Assembly (NCBI RefSeq): GCF_001553785.1
Contig: NZ_LOJP01000001.1
Location: forward strand, 4,760,044-4,824,043
Length of the DNA stretch: 64,000 bases
Direction: 5' to 3'
Source of the DNA: Actinoplanes sp. TFC3
GTDB taxonomy: Bacteria; Actinomycetota; Actinomycetes; Mycobacteriales; Micromonosporaceae
Shown piece by piece: positions 17,496-26,494 of the stretch (its first letter is position 1; the number at the start of each line of letters is the position of its first letter). Below the pieces are notes generated by a model. That model was not told the DNA's origin. It searched no databases and was given only the letters and a program-made list of their open reading frames with translations. The position numbers and the translations under genes are program-made.

Positions 17496-18172
17496 GAACG
17501 ACCCTCGTACGGGCATTCCTGGCCGCCGCGCTGCTCACCGGCGCGGCGGCCTGCAGTGATGAACCTGGCCCGGCTGAGCGGGCTCCGACTGCTGCGGCGC
17601 CCGCGGTCGCCTGCCGCCAGTCGATTGCGGAACCGACGTCCGGGCTGCTCACGGTCGAGCAGATCTGGCCGTCCACACCGAGCACGGTGCACGGGTACGC
17701 CGCCGCTTCCTACGATCCCGCAGGCTGCGGCACCCCGGCCACGCAGCCGGTGGACTGCACCCAACCGTTTCCCTGGTTCTCGGCCACAGCGGAGGAGTCC
17801 GACGCCATCTTCGGCAGCACCGGGGTCGGATACGCGTACACAGCAACCGTGCGCGGAGCGGATCCCAAACCGGCCGGCCAGGTGATCACCCCGCTGGAAG
17901 TCCGCGAGCTGGTGCTGACCCTGCACGGCAACGCGGCCGGCCATCCGGTGGTGGCGGCGGCCAAGCAATGCGCCAAGCCGGTGCAGGGGCTGGCCTTCAC
18001 CGCATACCGCACGCAGATCGACAGCACGGACATCGACACGCCCATCACGGCGATGCTGGCGGTGCTCGACGACAAACTGATCTGGGTGGAGTACGACGAG
18101 CAGGGGTGGAGCGAGGCGGCGTATACGCGGGTGCTCAAGCTGGCCGTCGCGGACGCTCACTCGATCGGATAG
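17489..18172 (+). CDS. Lipoprotein coupled to the secreted beta protein
   Basis: 227 residues from TTG 17489, which overlaps the preceding stop (TTGCTGA). The signal sequence LVRAFLAAALLTGAAAC ends in a lipobox-like Cys. The mature protein has a polar Ala/Pro spacer, then a compact domain with several Cys (AVACRQSI, AGCGTPATQPVDCTQPFPW) and a conserved-looking PLEVRELVLTLHG segment. No family recognised. The overlapping start indicates translational coupling with the secreted Ser/Thr-rich protein, so they may act as a pair at the cell surface. An alternative upstream start lies inside the previous gene and would lose the signal peptide. Confidence 0.75.
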   Translation: MLRTTLVRAFLAAALLTGAAACSDEPGPAERAPTAAAPAVACRQSIAEPTSGLLTVEQIWPSTPSTVHGYAAASYDPAGCGTPATQPVDCTQPFPWFSATAEESDAIFGSTGVGYAYTATVRGADPKPAGQVITPLEVRELVLTLHGNAAGHPVVAAAKQCAKPVQGLAFTAYRTQIDSTDIDTPITAMLAVLDDKLIWVEYDEQGWSEAAYTRVLKLAVADAHSIG

Positions 18173-18194
18173 GGCGTAATGATTACGCCGAGCA

Positions 18195-18222
18195 GGCCGG
18201 CCCGGAGGCTCCCGGGCCGGCC
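18195..18222. terminator. Bidirectional hairpin between convergent genes
   Basis: Perfect 11-bp stem GGCCGGCCCGG/CCGGGCCGGCC with a six-base loop, no T run on either side. It sits between two convergent genes and probably ends both transcripts. Confidence 0.6.
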
Positions 18223-18231
18223 CGGACAACG

Positions 18232-18735
18232 TCAGTCCGCGAGGGCCTTGGCCAGGTTGTCGCGGAAGGTGCGCTCGCTGTCGGTGATCACGTCGCCGCC
18301 GATGCCCAGGACGCCGCCAGTCGAGGCCGCACCCACCACCGTCTCGGCGATCTCGACCAGCCAGTGCTTGTAGGTCTCCGCGTCCGCCGAGGAAGCCTTC
18401 GCCGCGAGCAGCGCCGAAGCCTCCGCGGCCCGGGTGACCACGTCCTCGCCGTAGCCGATCGGGTCGGCGGGTTCGATGGCCGGAAGTTCCTCGCCCTGCT
18501 CCGGGTCGCCGGTCGCCGCGAGGACGCTGCGGGCCACCGCGCCGACCAGCGGGCTCGCCGAGGCGCGGGCGTCGGCGATCTTCTCCAGGCCGGCGGCGGT
18601 TTCCTGGCGGGTCTTGCGGGCGCTGTCGTGGGTGGCCGCGCTGGCGGCGGTCAGCACCGACTGGGGCAGGCCGACGAGCAGCCCCCATTCGGCGTCGGTG
18701 AAACCGAACTGGGCGTACAGCGGTGCGTCCGTCAC
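18232..18735 (-). CDS. Conserved hypothetical protein, 167 residues
   Basis: Mostly helical cytoplasmic protein without signal or membrane helix. The start FGFTDAEWGLLVGLPQSVLTAAS and the end TDSERTFRDNLAKALAD are regular helices; the middle is Ala/Asp/Glu-rich. The GTG start has GAGGAC upstream. I do not recognise a named family. The final third contains a Gly-rich turn (VLGIGGDVITDSE) that may be a binding loop, but there is no catalytic signature. It converges with the lipoprotein gene. Confidence 0.7.
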   Translation of the reverse strand: MTDAPLYAQFGFTDAEWGLLVGLPQSVLTAASAATHDSARKTRQETAAGLEKIADARASASPLVGAVARSVLAATGDPEQGEELPAIEPADPIGYGEDVVTRAAEASALLAAKASSADAETYKHWLVEIAETVVGAASTGGVLGIGGDVITDSERTFRDNLAKALAD

Positions 18736-18952
18736 GAGTGTGTCCTCACTTCACTTCCAGATACAGGCGCTGCACAACCTATCCACCGGACGCCAGAAAC
18801 AAACCCCTCACTGTGCGTGGCGAGCGCGGGGCCCACCGCACGGATGACGATCGGCATCGCTGCGGCACGATGGACCGGTGGCGACCGAGCCGCTCGCGGC
18901 CTGACCGGTGCGCTCACCGATCTGCTCACCTTCGCCGGAGGAAACTCGGAGG

Positions 18953-19813
18953 CTACGCCGCTGAGGTGCGGGCCTGGACCGCCCGGATGACGGCGGCCAT
19001 GTCCTGATCGGCGTGGCCCAGGGCGGCGGTTTCGGCGTACAGGGCCTCACAGATGTCGATCAGCGGGGAGGCGATGCCGGCTGTCCGGGCGGCCTCGGTA
19101 ATCAGGAGGTTGTTGTAGAGGACGTCGCGGATGGAGGCTTGGACCTCGAAGTCGCCGGCCAGCAGTTTGGCTACTTTGACGCGGGAGATGGCGCTGGCCA
19201 TCTGGCCGGCGTTGAGGACTGCGGCCAGCACGTCCAGGTCGAGGTTGTGCTGCTCGGCGAAGTGCACGGTTTCGGCCAGGCCGGTGACGGTGCTGATCAG
19301 GAAGACGTTGACCGCGAGCTTCATCAGCAGGCCGCGGGGCACGGCACCACAGCGGACCGTTTCGCGGCACAGGGGTGCGAGGAGGGGACGTACCGTGGCG
19401 ATGTCGGCGTCCTCACCGGCCAGCATCGCGACCAACTGTCCAGTTTCGGCGGGTTGACGGGAGCCGGAGACGGGGGCCTCGACGTGGCGCCCACCAGCCG
19501 CGCGGATCCGCTCGCCGAGTGCTGTCGAATAGCCGGGCGCGGTCGTACCCATGGGCACGATGATTTTGTTCCGCAGGTCCGGCACGGTGGCCAGGACCTC
19601 GTCGATGGCGGGCGGGCCGGAGAGCATGACCAGTACCACGTCGGCCGCCGCGACCGCCTCGGCGGCACTGCCCGCAACAGTGGCACCGGCTGCGGCGACA
19701 GGCGCGCATCGCCCGGCGGTACGGCTCCAGACGATCAGCGGTGTGCCCGCGCGGGCAAGGTTGAGCGCCATGGGTTGTCCCATGACGCCCAGTCCCAAGA
19801 AACCAACGGTCAT
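18953..19813 (-). CDS. 3-hydroxyisobutyrate dehydrogenase-like NAD(P) oxidoreductase
   Basis: 286 residues of the beta-hydroxyacid dehydrogenase family. The Rossmann motif [16 protein letters not shown] is at the N-terminus, the substrate loop [11 protein letters not shown] follows, and the catalytic Lys is in [12 protein letters not shown]. The start is ATG 19813 because family members begin only two residues before the Rossmann strand; an upstream start adds 10 unrelated residues. There is no Shine-Dalgarno site, and a small hairpin precedes the ATG. Substrate may be a beta-hydroxyacid or an imine (relatives include imine reductases). It follows the glycosyltransferase gene in the opposite order on the same strand: the glycosyltransferase is upstream. 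Confidence 0.88.
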   Translation of the reverse strand: MTVGFLGLGVMGQPMALNLARAGTPLIVWSRTAGRCAPVAAAGATVAGSAAEAVAAADVVLVMLSGPPAIDEVLATVPDLRNKIIVPMGTTAPGYSTALGERIRAAGGRHVEAPVSGSRQPAETGQLVAMLAGEDADIATVRPLLAPLCRETVRCGAVPRGLLMKLAVNVFLISTVTGLAETVHFAEQHNLDLDVLAAVLNAGQMASAISRVKVAKLLAGDFEVQASIRDVLYNNLLITEAARTAGIASPLIDICEALYAETAALGHADQDMAAVIRAVQARTSAA

Positions 19814-19816
19814 GCG

Positions 19817-19832
19817 CCGCAGAATACTGCGG
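19817..19832 (-). other. Hairpin just before a start codon
   Basis: CCGCAG/CTGCGG with a four-base loop, three bases before the dehydrogenase ATG and 14 bases past the glycosyltransferase stop. It replaces the expected ribosome site and may limit translation. Confidence 0.4.
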
Positions 19833-19845
19833 CACCGGGACAACG

Positions 19846-21051
19846 CTAGGCGACCGCTTCGGCCTCGGTGCTGCGCCGGCCCGCGACTGTCGAGTAGACC
19901 GAGCCGAGCTGGGAGGCGACTCGCTTCCAGGAGTACGCCTGGCGGGCGCGGTCGAGCGCTGCGGTGGCGTACGCGAACCGCCTGACCTTGTCGTTCACCA
20001 GCCGCCGCAGAGCGCTGCCCAGGGCGCGGGGATCACGCGAGGCGACCAGGTCACCGGTGAGTCCGTCGACGACCGTCTCATTGAGCCCGCCCACCGTGGT
20101 GCCGATCACCGGGACGCCGCAGGCCATGGCCTCCAGCGGGGCCAGCTCGAACTGCTCGCTCCACGGCGCCGCCACCAGCAGGTCGGCAGAGCGGTACCAG
20201 CGCGGCATGTCGCCGGCGGGGACCCCGCCCACCAGGCGCACCCGGTCGGCCACCTGGTATTGCTCGGCCAAGGCGCGCAGCCGCTTGGCGTGCGGGTCGG
20301 TGGCCAGTTGCTGTGCGGGCGGGCCGCCTACCACGACGCACTCGGCGCCGGGCACGAACCGCATGGCCTGGATGACGTCGCCGAAGCCCTTGCGCTCGAC
20401 CAGACGGCCGACGGACAGGATCCGCGGGCGCTGCGGGTCGCGGTCGACCGCCGGGCCCTCCGGGGTGAACCGTTCGCTGTCGACCCCGGCCGGTACGACG
20501 GTCAGGTGCGCCCGCGGCACCCCGAGGCGCACCAGACCGCTGAGTTCATCCTGGCTCTGGGCCACGACGCGGTCGACGGCCCGGCCGAGGGCACGCTCGT
20601 ACCCCGTACGCGAGGGGCCGGAGTCCTTGCCGTTGGCTCCACCCTCACCAAGTTCGTGGAAGGACTGGACCACCGGGATGCCGACCTGGCGGGCAGCGGT
20701 CACCGCGGCCAGGCCGCTGGTCCAGTAGTGGGCGTGGGCGACCTCGGGCAGCCAGTCGCTGTCCCGCCACTCGGTGCGCAGCCAGGCCGCGAAGTCACCC
20801 ATGTGCGGCAGCAGCGCCTCGGCCGGCAGGGCCTGAGCCGGGCCGGCGGGCACGTGCACGACCTGCACGCCGGCGCCGATCGGCACCATCGCCGGCAGCC
20901 CCGGGTCGTCGCGGCGTACGTAGACGCGCACCTCGTGGCCCATCTCGGCGAGGGCGGTGGAAAGCTCGGCGACGTGTCGCTGCTGGCCCGCGGCGGAAGC
21001 GTCCGGGGCAGGCAGCGGGCTCGCGTGCTCGGAAATCATGGCGATTCGCAC
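19846..21051 (-). CDS. Glycosyltransferase family 4
   Basis: 401 residues with the GT-B fold. The N-terminus [14 protein letters not shown] and the glycine-rich [19 protein letters not shown] segment resemble the acceptor-side loop of GT4 enzymes. The C-terminal donor domain has [17 protein letters not shown], then the [20 protein letters not shown] element with the EX7E pair that contacts the nucleotide sugar. No membrane helix. Sugar donor and acceptor are unknown; family members make cell-wall glycolipids, mycothiol precursor or polysaccharides. The next gene downstream is a dehydrogenase, 32 bases away. Confidence 0.9.
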   Translation of the reverse strand: MRIAMISEHASPLPAPDASAAGQQRHVAELSTALAEMGHEVRVYVRRDDPGLPAMVPIGAGVQVVHVPAGPAQALPAEALLPHMGDFAAWLRTEWRDSDWLPEVAHAHYWTSGLAAVTAARQVGIPVVQSFHELGEGGANGKDSGPSRTGYERALGRAVDRVVAQSQDELSGLVRLGVPRAHLTVVPAGVDSERFTPEGPAVDRDPQRPRILSVGRLVERKGFGDVIQAMRFVPGAECVVVGGPPAQQLATDPHAKRLRALAEQYQVADRVRLVGGVPAGDMPRWYRSADLLVAAPWSEQFELAPLEAMACGVPVIGTTVGGLNETVVDGLTGDLVASRDPRALGSALRRLVNDKVRRFAYATAALDRARQAYSWKRVASQLGSVYSTVAGRRSTEAEAVA

Positions 21052-21165
21052 GGGGTCCTCCTCCGACAGCTTGATTCCGGGAGAAGACCGGACTTAGGGC
21101 TGGCGATACGCGGTGCAGCTTGCCCGTCACCGTAAAGCGTAAACATTGCCGCAGCGGGTACAGGC

Positions 21166-21618
21166 TTGCTCGTGGCTATCGTGCAGCGTACCGTCCCGGC
21201 CCCGCCCGATCAGGTGTTCGCCGTGCTCGCCGACGGGTGGACCTACAGCGACTGGGTGGTCGGCACGGTGCATATCCGTGACGTCGACGCGAGCTGGCCG
21301 CAGGTCGGCTCCAAGCTGCACCACAAAGCGGGCCCGTGGCCGCTGTCGCTGCACGACTCCTCCGAGGTGCTGGAGATGGTGCCGGAGCGGTTGCTGGTGC
21401 TCAAGGCCGGTCTGTGGCCCGCCGGTGAGGCCACGATCAAGATGGAGCTGCAGCCGCAGGGGGCCGGCTCGACCCGCGTCACCATGAGTGAGACCTTCCA
21501 CGCCGGCCCGCTGAACTGGATCCACAACAAGATCAACGACCTGGTGCTGCACCGCCGCAACATCGAGTCGATCCGGCGTTTGTCCGACATCGCCATCCGG
21601 GAAAAGAGCCGTTCGTGA
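21166..21618 (+). CDS. SRPBCC-fold protein
   Basis: 150 residues with the polyketide cyclase/START-like pattern: AIVQRTVPAPPDQVFAVLADG begins the helix-grip fold and VGTVHIRDVDASWPQVGSKL forms the central strands; the end IHNKINDLVLHRRNIESIRRL is the long closing helix. Such proteins bind a hydrophobic ligand in a cavity. Starts TTG 21166 or GTG 21172 are both possible. The last 4 bases overlap the next SDR gene (GTGA), so ligand binding and reduction may be linked. Confidence 0.85.
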   Translation: MLVAIVQRTVPAPPDQVFAVLADGWTYSDWVVGTVHIRDVDASWPQVGSKLHHKAGPWPLSLHDSSEVLEMVPERLLVLKAGLWPAGEATIKMELQPQGAGSTRVTMSETFHAGPLNWIHNKINDLVLHRRNIESIRRLSDIAIREKSRS

Positions 21619-22619
21619 CCCAAACCGTCGTCATCACAGGAGCGAGCGCCGGCGTGGGCCGCGCGGTCGCCATCGCCTACGCCCGCCGCGGAGCCCGCCT
21701 CGCCCTGATCGCCCGGGGTAGTGCCGGCCTGGAGGGCGCTTCGCTGGAGGCCCGCGCGGCCGGAGCCGCCGAGGTCCGCACATACCAGCTGGACGTGGCG
21801 GATGCCGATGCGGTGCAGCGCGCGGCCGATGACGTGGTGCAGGCGTGGGGCTCCCTGGACGTGTGGATCAACGACGCCATGACCTCGGTTTTCGCGCCTG
21901 CGTGGGAGATCAGCCCGGCGGAGTTCCGCCGGGTCACGGACGTCAACTACCTGGGTACGGTGTTCGGCACGCTGGCGGCGCTCAAGCACATGCGAGCGGC
22001 CGGGCAGGGCACCATCGTGCAGATCGGCTCGGCGCTGGCCTACCGGGGCATCCCACTGCAGGCGCCGTACTGCGCGTCCAAGCACGCCATCCAGGGCTTC
22101 AACGACTCTCTGCGCGCCGAGCTGCTGCACGACGGCAACCAGGTCAAACTCTCGATGGTCCAGCTCCCTGCGGTCAATACGCCGCAATTCTCCTGGGTAC
22201 GAACCCGGCTGCCCAACCACCCCCAGCCGGTCCCCCCGATCTACCAGCCCGAAGTGATCGCCAAGGGTGTCCTGTGGGCGGCGGACAAGGGCAAGCGCGA
22301 GCTGAACATCGGCGGCCCGACCCTCAAGACCCGCCTCGGCAACATCGTGGCCCCGGCATTCCTGGACTGGTACCTCTCGCGCGACAAGACCGGCTACCAG
22401 GGTCAGCAGACCGACGAGAAGATCGACCTGGCCACCTGGCAGGACAACGTCGACAAGCCGGCCGACGAGACCCGCGACCACGGCGCTCACGGCATCTTCG
22501 ACGACCAGAGCCGCACCAGCTCGTTCGCGCTGTGGGCGGCCACCCACAAGCCGCTGGTGACCGGGGTGCTCAGCGCCGGGGTCGGGCTCGCCGCAGCCGG
22601 GCTGCTGCGCCGGCGCTGA
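21615..22619 (+). CDS. Short-chain dehydrogenase/reductase with C-terminal helix
   Basis: 334 residues. The cofactor motif TGASAGVGRAVAIAYARRG, the NDAM-type strand-4 motif and the catalytic YCASKHAIQG (Tyr and Lys) with upstream Ser (QIGSALAYRG) are all present. About 90 residues follow the core domain and end in a hydrophobic segment (LVTGVLSAGVGLAAAGLL) with RRR, suggesting membrane attachment. It overlaps the SRPBCC gene by 4 bases. Such large SDR proteins commonly occur with general-stress genes in actinobacteria; the substrate is unknown. Confidence 0.9.
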   Translation: MTQTVVITGASAGVGRAVAIAYARRGARLALIARGSAGLEGASLEARAAGAAEVRTYQLDVADADAVQRAADDVVQAWGSLDVWINDAMTSVFAPAWEISPAEFRRVTDVNYLGTVFGTLAALKHMRAAGQGTIVQIGSALAYRGIPLQAPYCASKHAIQGFNDSLRAELLHDGNQVKLSMVQLPAVNTPQFSWVRTRLPNHPQPVPPIYQPEVIAKGVLWAADKGKRELNIGGPTLKTRLGNIVAPAFLDWYLSRDKTGYQGQQTDEKIDLATWQDNVDKPADETRDHGAHGIFDDQSRTSSFALWAATHKPLVTGVLSAGVGLAAAGLLRRR

Positions 22620-22626
22620 ACGCCCA

Positions 22627-22661
22627 TCCCGTCCGGGTCACCGATCGGAGCCCGGGCGGGA
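22627..22661 (+). terminator. Hairpin after the SDR gene
   Basis: An 11-bp stem (TCCCGTCCGGG against CCCGGGCGGGA, one G-T pair) with a 13-base loop, seven bases after the stop. No strong T run. Confidence 0.45.
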
Positions 22662-22761
22662 CAAATCGGCTTTGTCGGCTACCGGATCGGCCGCTTCCCG
22701 ACCGGCTCATCAATCACGCACAGTAAGGGTAACGTCCCTCAATGCTGAGCCGGAGGTTGCC

Positions 22762-22983
22762 GTGAGTGAGTTCGCCGTGGTCGGGCTGGTCGCCGCCGTC
22801 CTTGTGTTCATCCTGGTCATGGAGCTGCTGGCGGCTGCCGTGCCGGTTCTCATCGTGGTCACCCTGGTGCCACCGGAGGAACGCCCAGCGCTCGCCGCCT
22901 GCCTCGCCGCCCTGGACAGCCGGCGGCGGCTGCGCTTGTGGCCCGCCCTGCGAGCGGCGGTAAGGGTCCACCGCCAGCGGTGA
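22762..22983 (+). CDS. Small membrane protein, 73 residues
   Basis: GTG 22762 has CGGAGG five to eleven bases before it; longer in-frame starts lack a site. One long hydrophobic segment (FAVVGLVAAVLVFILVMELL to IVVTLVPPEE) could be one or two helices. The C-terminus is Arg-rich (LDSRRRLRLWPALRAAVRVH) and cytoplasmic. No family recognised. Confidence 0.65.
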   Translation: MSEFAVVGLVAAVLVFILVMELLAAAVPVLIVVTLVPPEERPALAACLAALDSRRRLRLWPALRAAVRVHRQR

Positions 22984-23003
22984 GGCACGTCAGGGCATGC
23001 GTT

Positions 23004-24593
23004 TCAGCGGTAGATCGACTTGTTGGCGGTGCTGATGACGCCCTGGTACAGCGAACCGGTCAGCGCCCGGTTGCGGGCCAGCGCCGCGCGAGCCGCGTTG
23101 GCCCCCGGAGCACCGTGCACGCCGCCGCCCGGATGGGCCGAGGCGCTGGCCAGGTAGAGCCGGTCGACCGGGGTGTCGGGGCGGCCCAGGCCGGGCACCG
23201 GGCGCAGGAACAACTGTTGGTACGCCGCGGCCGTACCCCCGCCCAAGGCTCCACCGACCAGCGACGGGTCCTCCTTCTCAAGGTCCGTCGGGGAGAACAC
23301 GTTGCGGCCCTCGACCAGCTTGCCGAAACCGGGGGCGTGATTCTCCAGCACCGTCTCGATGCGTCCGACGTGCTCCTCGATCTCGCCCGCGTCCCAGTGC
23401 TTGCGGTGCGGCAGATGGGTGTACGCCCACACCGACTCGGTGCCCTCGGGTGAGTGCAGCGGGTCGGCGGTTGTCATCTGACCCAGCAGCAGGAACGGCT
23501 TCTCCGGCACTTTGTTGGTGGCCAGCGCGGCCGCGTACCGGGTCAGGTCGTTGAGGTCGGCGCCCAGATGCACCGTGCCCGAGCCGGCCGCCTTGGGGTT
23601 CGTCCAGGGGATCTTGCCGTTGACGGCCCAGTCGACCTTGACGGTGGCGCCGTCCCAGCGGAAGAACTCCAGGTCCTCGGTGAAGCGCGACGGCAACCAG
23701 CGCTCGCCGACCAGGTCGAGGAAGAGCGCGGGCGCCGGGACGTCGGCCAGCACCGCGCGCTTGGCCCGCCAGTTGCGCCCGTCGGCCGTGCGGACCCCCA
23801 TGGCCTTGCCGCCGCCGACCAGGATGCGGGTGACCGGGGTGTCGTATTCGATGCGGCCGCCGCGGGCTGCGAGCCGGGCCACGAGCGCGTCGGTGATCTT
23901 CTGAGCGCCGCCGACCGGCACGGGCCAGCCGAACTGCTGACCGAGCATGGCGAGCAGCCAGCCGTACACGCCGCCGCCGGCTTCCTCCGGGGACAGGTCG
24001 GTGTGCAGGGCGCAGCCGGCCAGGGCGAGCTGAGCGCCTTCGCCCTGGAACAGTTCCGATCCGAGTTCGCGTACGGACAGAACCAGGCGCCGGGCCAGCC
24101 GCAGCGACCCGCCGACTCCCAACCGGCGCAGCAGGTCCAGTCCCGAGCGCACCGGGGGGAACGGGGTGAGCACGACCTTGAGCATCGGGTCGGAGACGTG
24201 GCACCAGTCGTCGTACGCGTTCTTCCAGCGCTGACCGTCGCCGGGGGCGAACTGCTCCATCGAGGCCATGGTGGTCGCCAGGTCCCGGTTGACCGTGGCA
24301 GCACGCCCGTCCGGCAGCAGGTGGGTGAGCACGTCGGGGGCGTGCGTCCACTCCAGCCCGTACTGCTCGAGGTCCAGGCTGTCGAGCACCGGGGAGGCGT
24401 AGCCGAGCGGGTAGAACGAACTCATCAGATCGCTCAGGTAGCCCGGGGCCGTGACGAAGCCGGAGCGCACCGCGCCGCCGGGCTGAGGGGTTGCTTCCAG
24501 AACCTGGACGCTCCAGCCCGCGTCGGCGAGCAGGTTCGCCGCAACCAAGCCGTTGTGTCCCGCACCGATGACAATCGCGTCCGCTCGCTCCAC
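23004..24593 (-). CDS. FAD-dependent oxidoreductase, phytoene desaturase-like
   Basis: 529 residues from GTG 24593, placed directly before the Rossmann strand (ADAIVIGAGHNGLVAANLLADAG). The next motif (VLEATPQPGGAVRSG) completes the FAD-binding start of the CrtI/carotenoid-desaturase and amine-oxidase group. The end, RLYLASASAHPGGGVHGAPGANAA, is the C-terminal flavin motif of the same group. No carotenoid synthase gene is nearby, so a role as a general FAD oxidoreductase of this branch is safer than carotenoid synthesis. It is divergent from the YihY gene across a region with a palindrome. Confidence 0.88.
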   Translation of the reverse strand: MERADAIVIGAGHNGLVAANLLADAGWSVQVLEATPQPGGAVRSGFVTAPGYLSDLMSSFYPLGYASPVLDSLDLEQYGLEWTHAPDVLTHLLPDGRAATVNRDLATTMASMEQFAPGDGQRWKNAYDDWCHVSDPMLKVVLTPFPPVRSGLDLLRRLGVGGSLRLARRLVLSVRELGSELFQGEGAQLALAGCALHTDLSPEEAGGGVYGWLLAMLGQQFGWPVPVGGAQKITDALVARLAARGGRIEYDTPVTRILVGGGKAMGVRTADGRNWRAKRAVLADVPAPALFLDLVGERWLPSRFTEDLEFFRWDGATVKVDWAVNGKIPWTNPKAAGSGTVHLGADLNDLTRYAAALATNKVPEKPFLLLGQMTTADPLHSPEGTESVWAYTHLPHRKHWDAGEIEEHVGRIETVLENHAPGFGKLVEGRNVFSPTDLEKEDPSLVGGALGGGTAAAYQQLFLRPVPGLGRPDTPVDRLYLASASAHPGGGVHGAPGANAARAALARNRALTGSLYQGVISTANKSIYR

Positions 24594-24613
24594 GGGGCGA
24601 CGGTACCCCGCGC

Positions 24614-24628
24614 TGTTTGCCGCAAACA
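24614..24628. promoter_or_regulatory. Palindrome in a divergent promoter region
   Basis: TGTTTG-CCG-CAAACA, a perfect 6-bp inverted repeat 20 bases before the flavoprotein start and 54 bases before the YihY start. It has the form of a repressor operator able to serve both genes. Confidence 0.4.
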
Positions 24629-24681
24629 CCGCTCGGGTAGTGGTCCGTGCGCATGGCGTGAGGAATAGAGGAGCCCCCCGG

Positions 24682-25623
24682 ATGACAGCTGTTGTGACGC
24701 GCCTGCCCAGCAAGATCCGGCAGCTCCGCTGGTCCACCTGGCGTGGCGTGCTGTGGCGCAGCATCACCGGCTTCATCGATGACGACTGCGGTGACCTGGC
24801 TGCGGCGCTGACCTACAACGCGGTGCTGGCCGTCTTCCCGGCCGTGATCGTGGTGGTCGCGCTGGTCAACCTGGTCACCGACGGCCCCACAGCCGTGGAC
24901 TCGATCATCGGCATCCTCAAGGACCTGGGCGCCGGGTCGGTGGTGGCCAACCAGAACTTCACCGACGTGCTCAACGCCATCATCGCCCAGCAGAGCTCGG
25001 CCAAGGTGCTGCTCAGCGTGGGTCTGTTCGGTGCGCTGTGGTCGGCCTCGGGATACGTGGGCGTGTTCACCCGCGCCTCGAACCGCATCTACGGCGTCGA
25101 GGAGGGCCGGCCGTTCTGGAAACTGCGCCCGGTGCAGATCGGGCTCAGCGCGGTCGGCCTGGTGCTGATGGCACTCGTCGCGATCGGCCTGGTCATCAGC
25201 GGCCCGCTGGTCGACGCGGTCGGTGACGCCCTGCACGCCGGCAGCACCGCCCGCACCGCCTGGTCGATCGGGCGCTGGCCGGTGCTGGTGATGATCCTGA
25301 TGTTGTTGCTCTCGCTGCTGTTCTGGGTCGCCCCCAACGTGCAGCGGCCCCGGTTCCGCTGGCTCACCGTGGGCGGGGCGGTCGCGCTGGGCGTGTGGGC
25401 GCTCGCGTCGTTCGGGTTCGGGCTGTACGTGGCCAACTTCGGCTCGTATGACAAGACCTACGGCAGCCTGGGCGCGATCATCGCCTTCCTGGTCTGGCTC
25501 TACCTCGCCAACTCGGCGCTGATGCTGGGCGTGGAGATCAACGCGGAGCTTCAGCGGGGCCGGGCACTGCAGGCCGGCATCGAGGACCCGGATCCGCCGC
25601 TGCCGCCGAAAGAGCCGGTTTAG
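24682..25623 (+). CDS. YihY/BrkB-family membrane protein
   Basis: 313 residues from ATG 24682, which is preceded by AGAGGAG. About six membrane helices; the family motif (DLAAALTYNAVLAVFPAVIV) lies in the first, and LYLANSALMLGVEINAEL ends the last. The protein was once named RNase BN by mistake; the family has no known nuclease role and its function is unsettled. The tail is Pro/Glu-rich and cytoplasmic. It is divergent from the flavoprotein gene. Confidence 0.92.
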   Translation: MTAVVTRLPSKIRQLRWSTWRGVLWRSITGFIDDDCGDLAAALTYNAVLAVFPAVIVVVALVNLVTDGPTAVDSIIGILKDLGAGSVVANQNFTDVLNAIIAQQSSAKVLLSVGLFGALWSASGYVGVFTRASNRIYGVEEGRPFWKLRPVQIGLSAVGLVLMALVAIGLVISGPLVDAVGDALHAGSTARTAWSIGRWPVLVMILMLLLSLLFWVAPNVQRPRFRWLTVGGAVALGVWALASFGFGLYVANFGSYDKTYGSLGAIIAFLVWLYLANSALMLGVEINAELQRGRALQAGIEDPDPPLPPKEPV

Positions 25624-25689
25624 CGGTACGCCGCCCGGGCACCACAGGGTCTGTTGAACGCGAAAGATCTGCACAAGGAGTTGAGCATC

Positions 25690-26154
25690 GTGAGCACGGT
25701 TACCGAGTCTGTTGATGTGAACGTCCCGGTGCGCACGGCGTACAACCAGTGGACCCAGTTCGAGGAGTTCCCGCGGTTCATGGGCGGCGTCACCGAGATC
25801 CGTCAGCTCGACCCGACGACGACGCACTGGAAGACCAACATCGACGGCGTCAAGCGCGAGTTCGACGCCACGATCACCGAGCAGCTACCCGACGAGCGGG
25901 TCGCGTGGACCTCGACCGAGGGCAGCAAGCAGGCCGGTGTGGTCACCTTCCACCGCCTCGACGAGAACACCACGCGGGTCACCTGCCAGATGGACTTCGA
26001 GCCGGACGGCGTGCTCGAGGCCGCCGGCGACAAGCTGGGGTTCCTGGACCGGCAGGTGAAGGGTGACCTCAAGCGGTTCAAGGAGTACATCGAGGGCCGC
26101 GGCGGCGTCGAGACCGGCGCGTGGCGCGGCGAGGTGGACCGGCCGCAGCCGTAA
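25690..26154 (+). CDS. SRPBCC-fold cyclase/dehydrase-like protein
   Basis: 154 residues from GTG 25690, which has AAGGAG nine bases upstream; a TTG at 25654 lacks one. The sequence STVTESVDVNVPVRTAYNQW then FEEFPRFMGGVTEIRQLD is the start of the polyketide cyclase/dehydrase (Pfam PF03364-type) fold, and RQVKGDLKRFKEYIEGRG is the closing helix. It likely binds a lipid-like ligand. Proteins of this type are often induced in general stress in actinobacteria. A strong terminator follows directly. Confidence 0.88.
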   Translation: MSTVTESVDVNVPVRTAYNQWTQFEEFPRFMGGVTEIRQLDPTTTHWKTNIDGVKREFDATITEQLPDERVAWTSTEGSKQAGVVTFHRLDENTTRVTCQMDFEPDGVLEAAGDKLGFLDRQVKGDLKRFKEYIEGRGGVETGAWRGEVDRPQP

Positions 26155-26167
26155 CCAGCGTTTTATC

Positions 26168-26203
26168 ACGAAGGCCGCCGGGATTCCGGCGGCCTTTTCG
26201 TGG
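26168..26203 (+). terminator. Rho-independent terminator
   Basis: Stem AAGGCCGCCGG/CCGGCGGCC with a GATT loop, then TTTTCG. Outer CACGAA/TTCGTG bases can extend it. It ends the SRPBCC transcript 14 bases after its stop. Confidence 0.88.
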
Positions 26204-26217
26204 GTACGGCACAGAGC

Positions 26218-26457
26218 ATGACTGACCGCGAAGACGATGGCGTGTGGCGCGACGAGGACAAGCTCTCCGTGCAGGAGCTGAGCAGCGCCATGGCTACCTA
26301 TGACACCGACGGGCAGGGCGACCCGACCGACAACGACGCCGGCCTGGAGCAGGCGTTCGGCAACGACGCGCAGGTGCCCGACCAGAGCGACACCGGCGCC
26401 ACGGACCCGGACCGCGAATTCCGGCCGAGCCCGACCGGGCGCACCGGCCCGCACTGA
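26218..26457 (+). CDS. Acidic hypothetical protein, 79 residues
   Basis: Very acidic, low in hydrophobic residues and probably disordered: TDREDDGVWRDEDKLSVQEL is the only helix-like part, followed by DTDGQGDPTDNDAG. ATG 26218 begins within the hairpin trailer of the previous gene and has no clear ribosome site. Short acidic proteins of this type are common in Micromonosporaceae; no named family. Confidence 0.55.
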   Translation: MTDREDDGVWRDEDKLSVQELSSAMATYDTDGQGDPTDNDAGLEQAFGNDAQVPDQSDTGATDPDREFRPSPTGRTGPH

Positions 26458-26494
26458 GGACCGCGCCCGAGGGCCATCCCCGAGGTGGCCCTCG

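Noticed and set aside
23004-24593. Carotenoid pathway gene
   Set aside because: Only the FAD oxidoreductase family is supported; no crtB/crtE-like neighbours are present in the window.
24594-25827. Long leftward frame of over 800 residues across the YihY gene
   Set aside because: His/Arg/Gly-rich shadow opposite a clear membrane protein; no family features.
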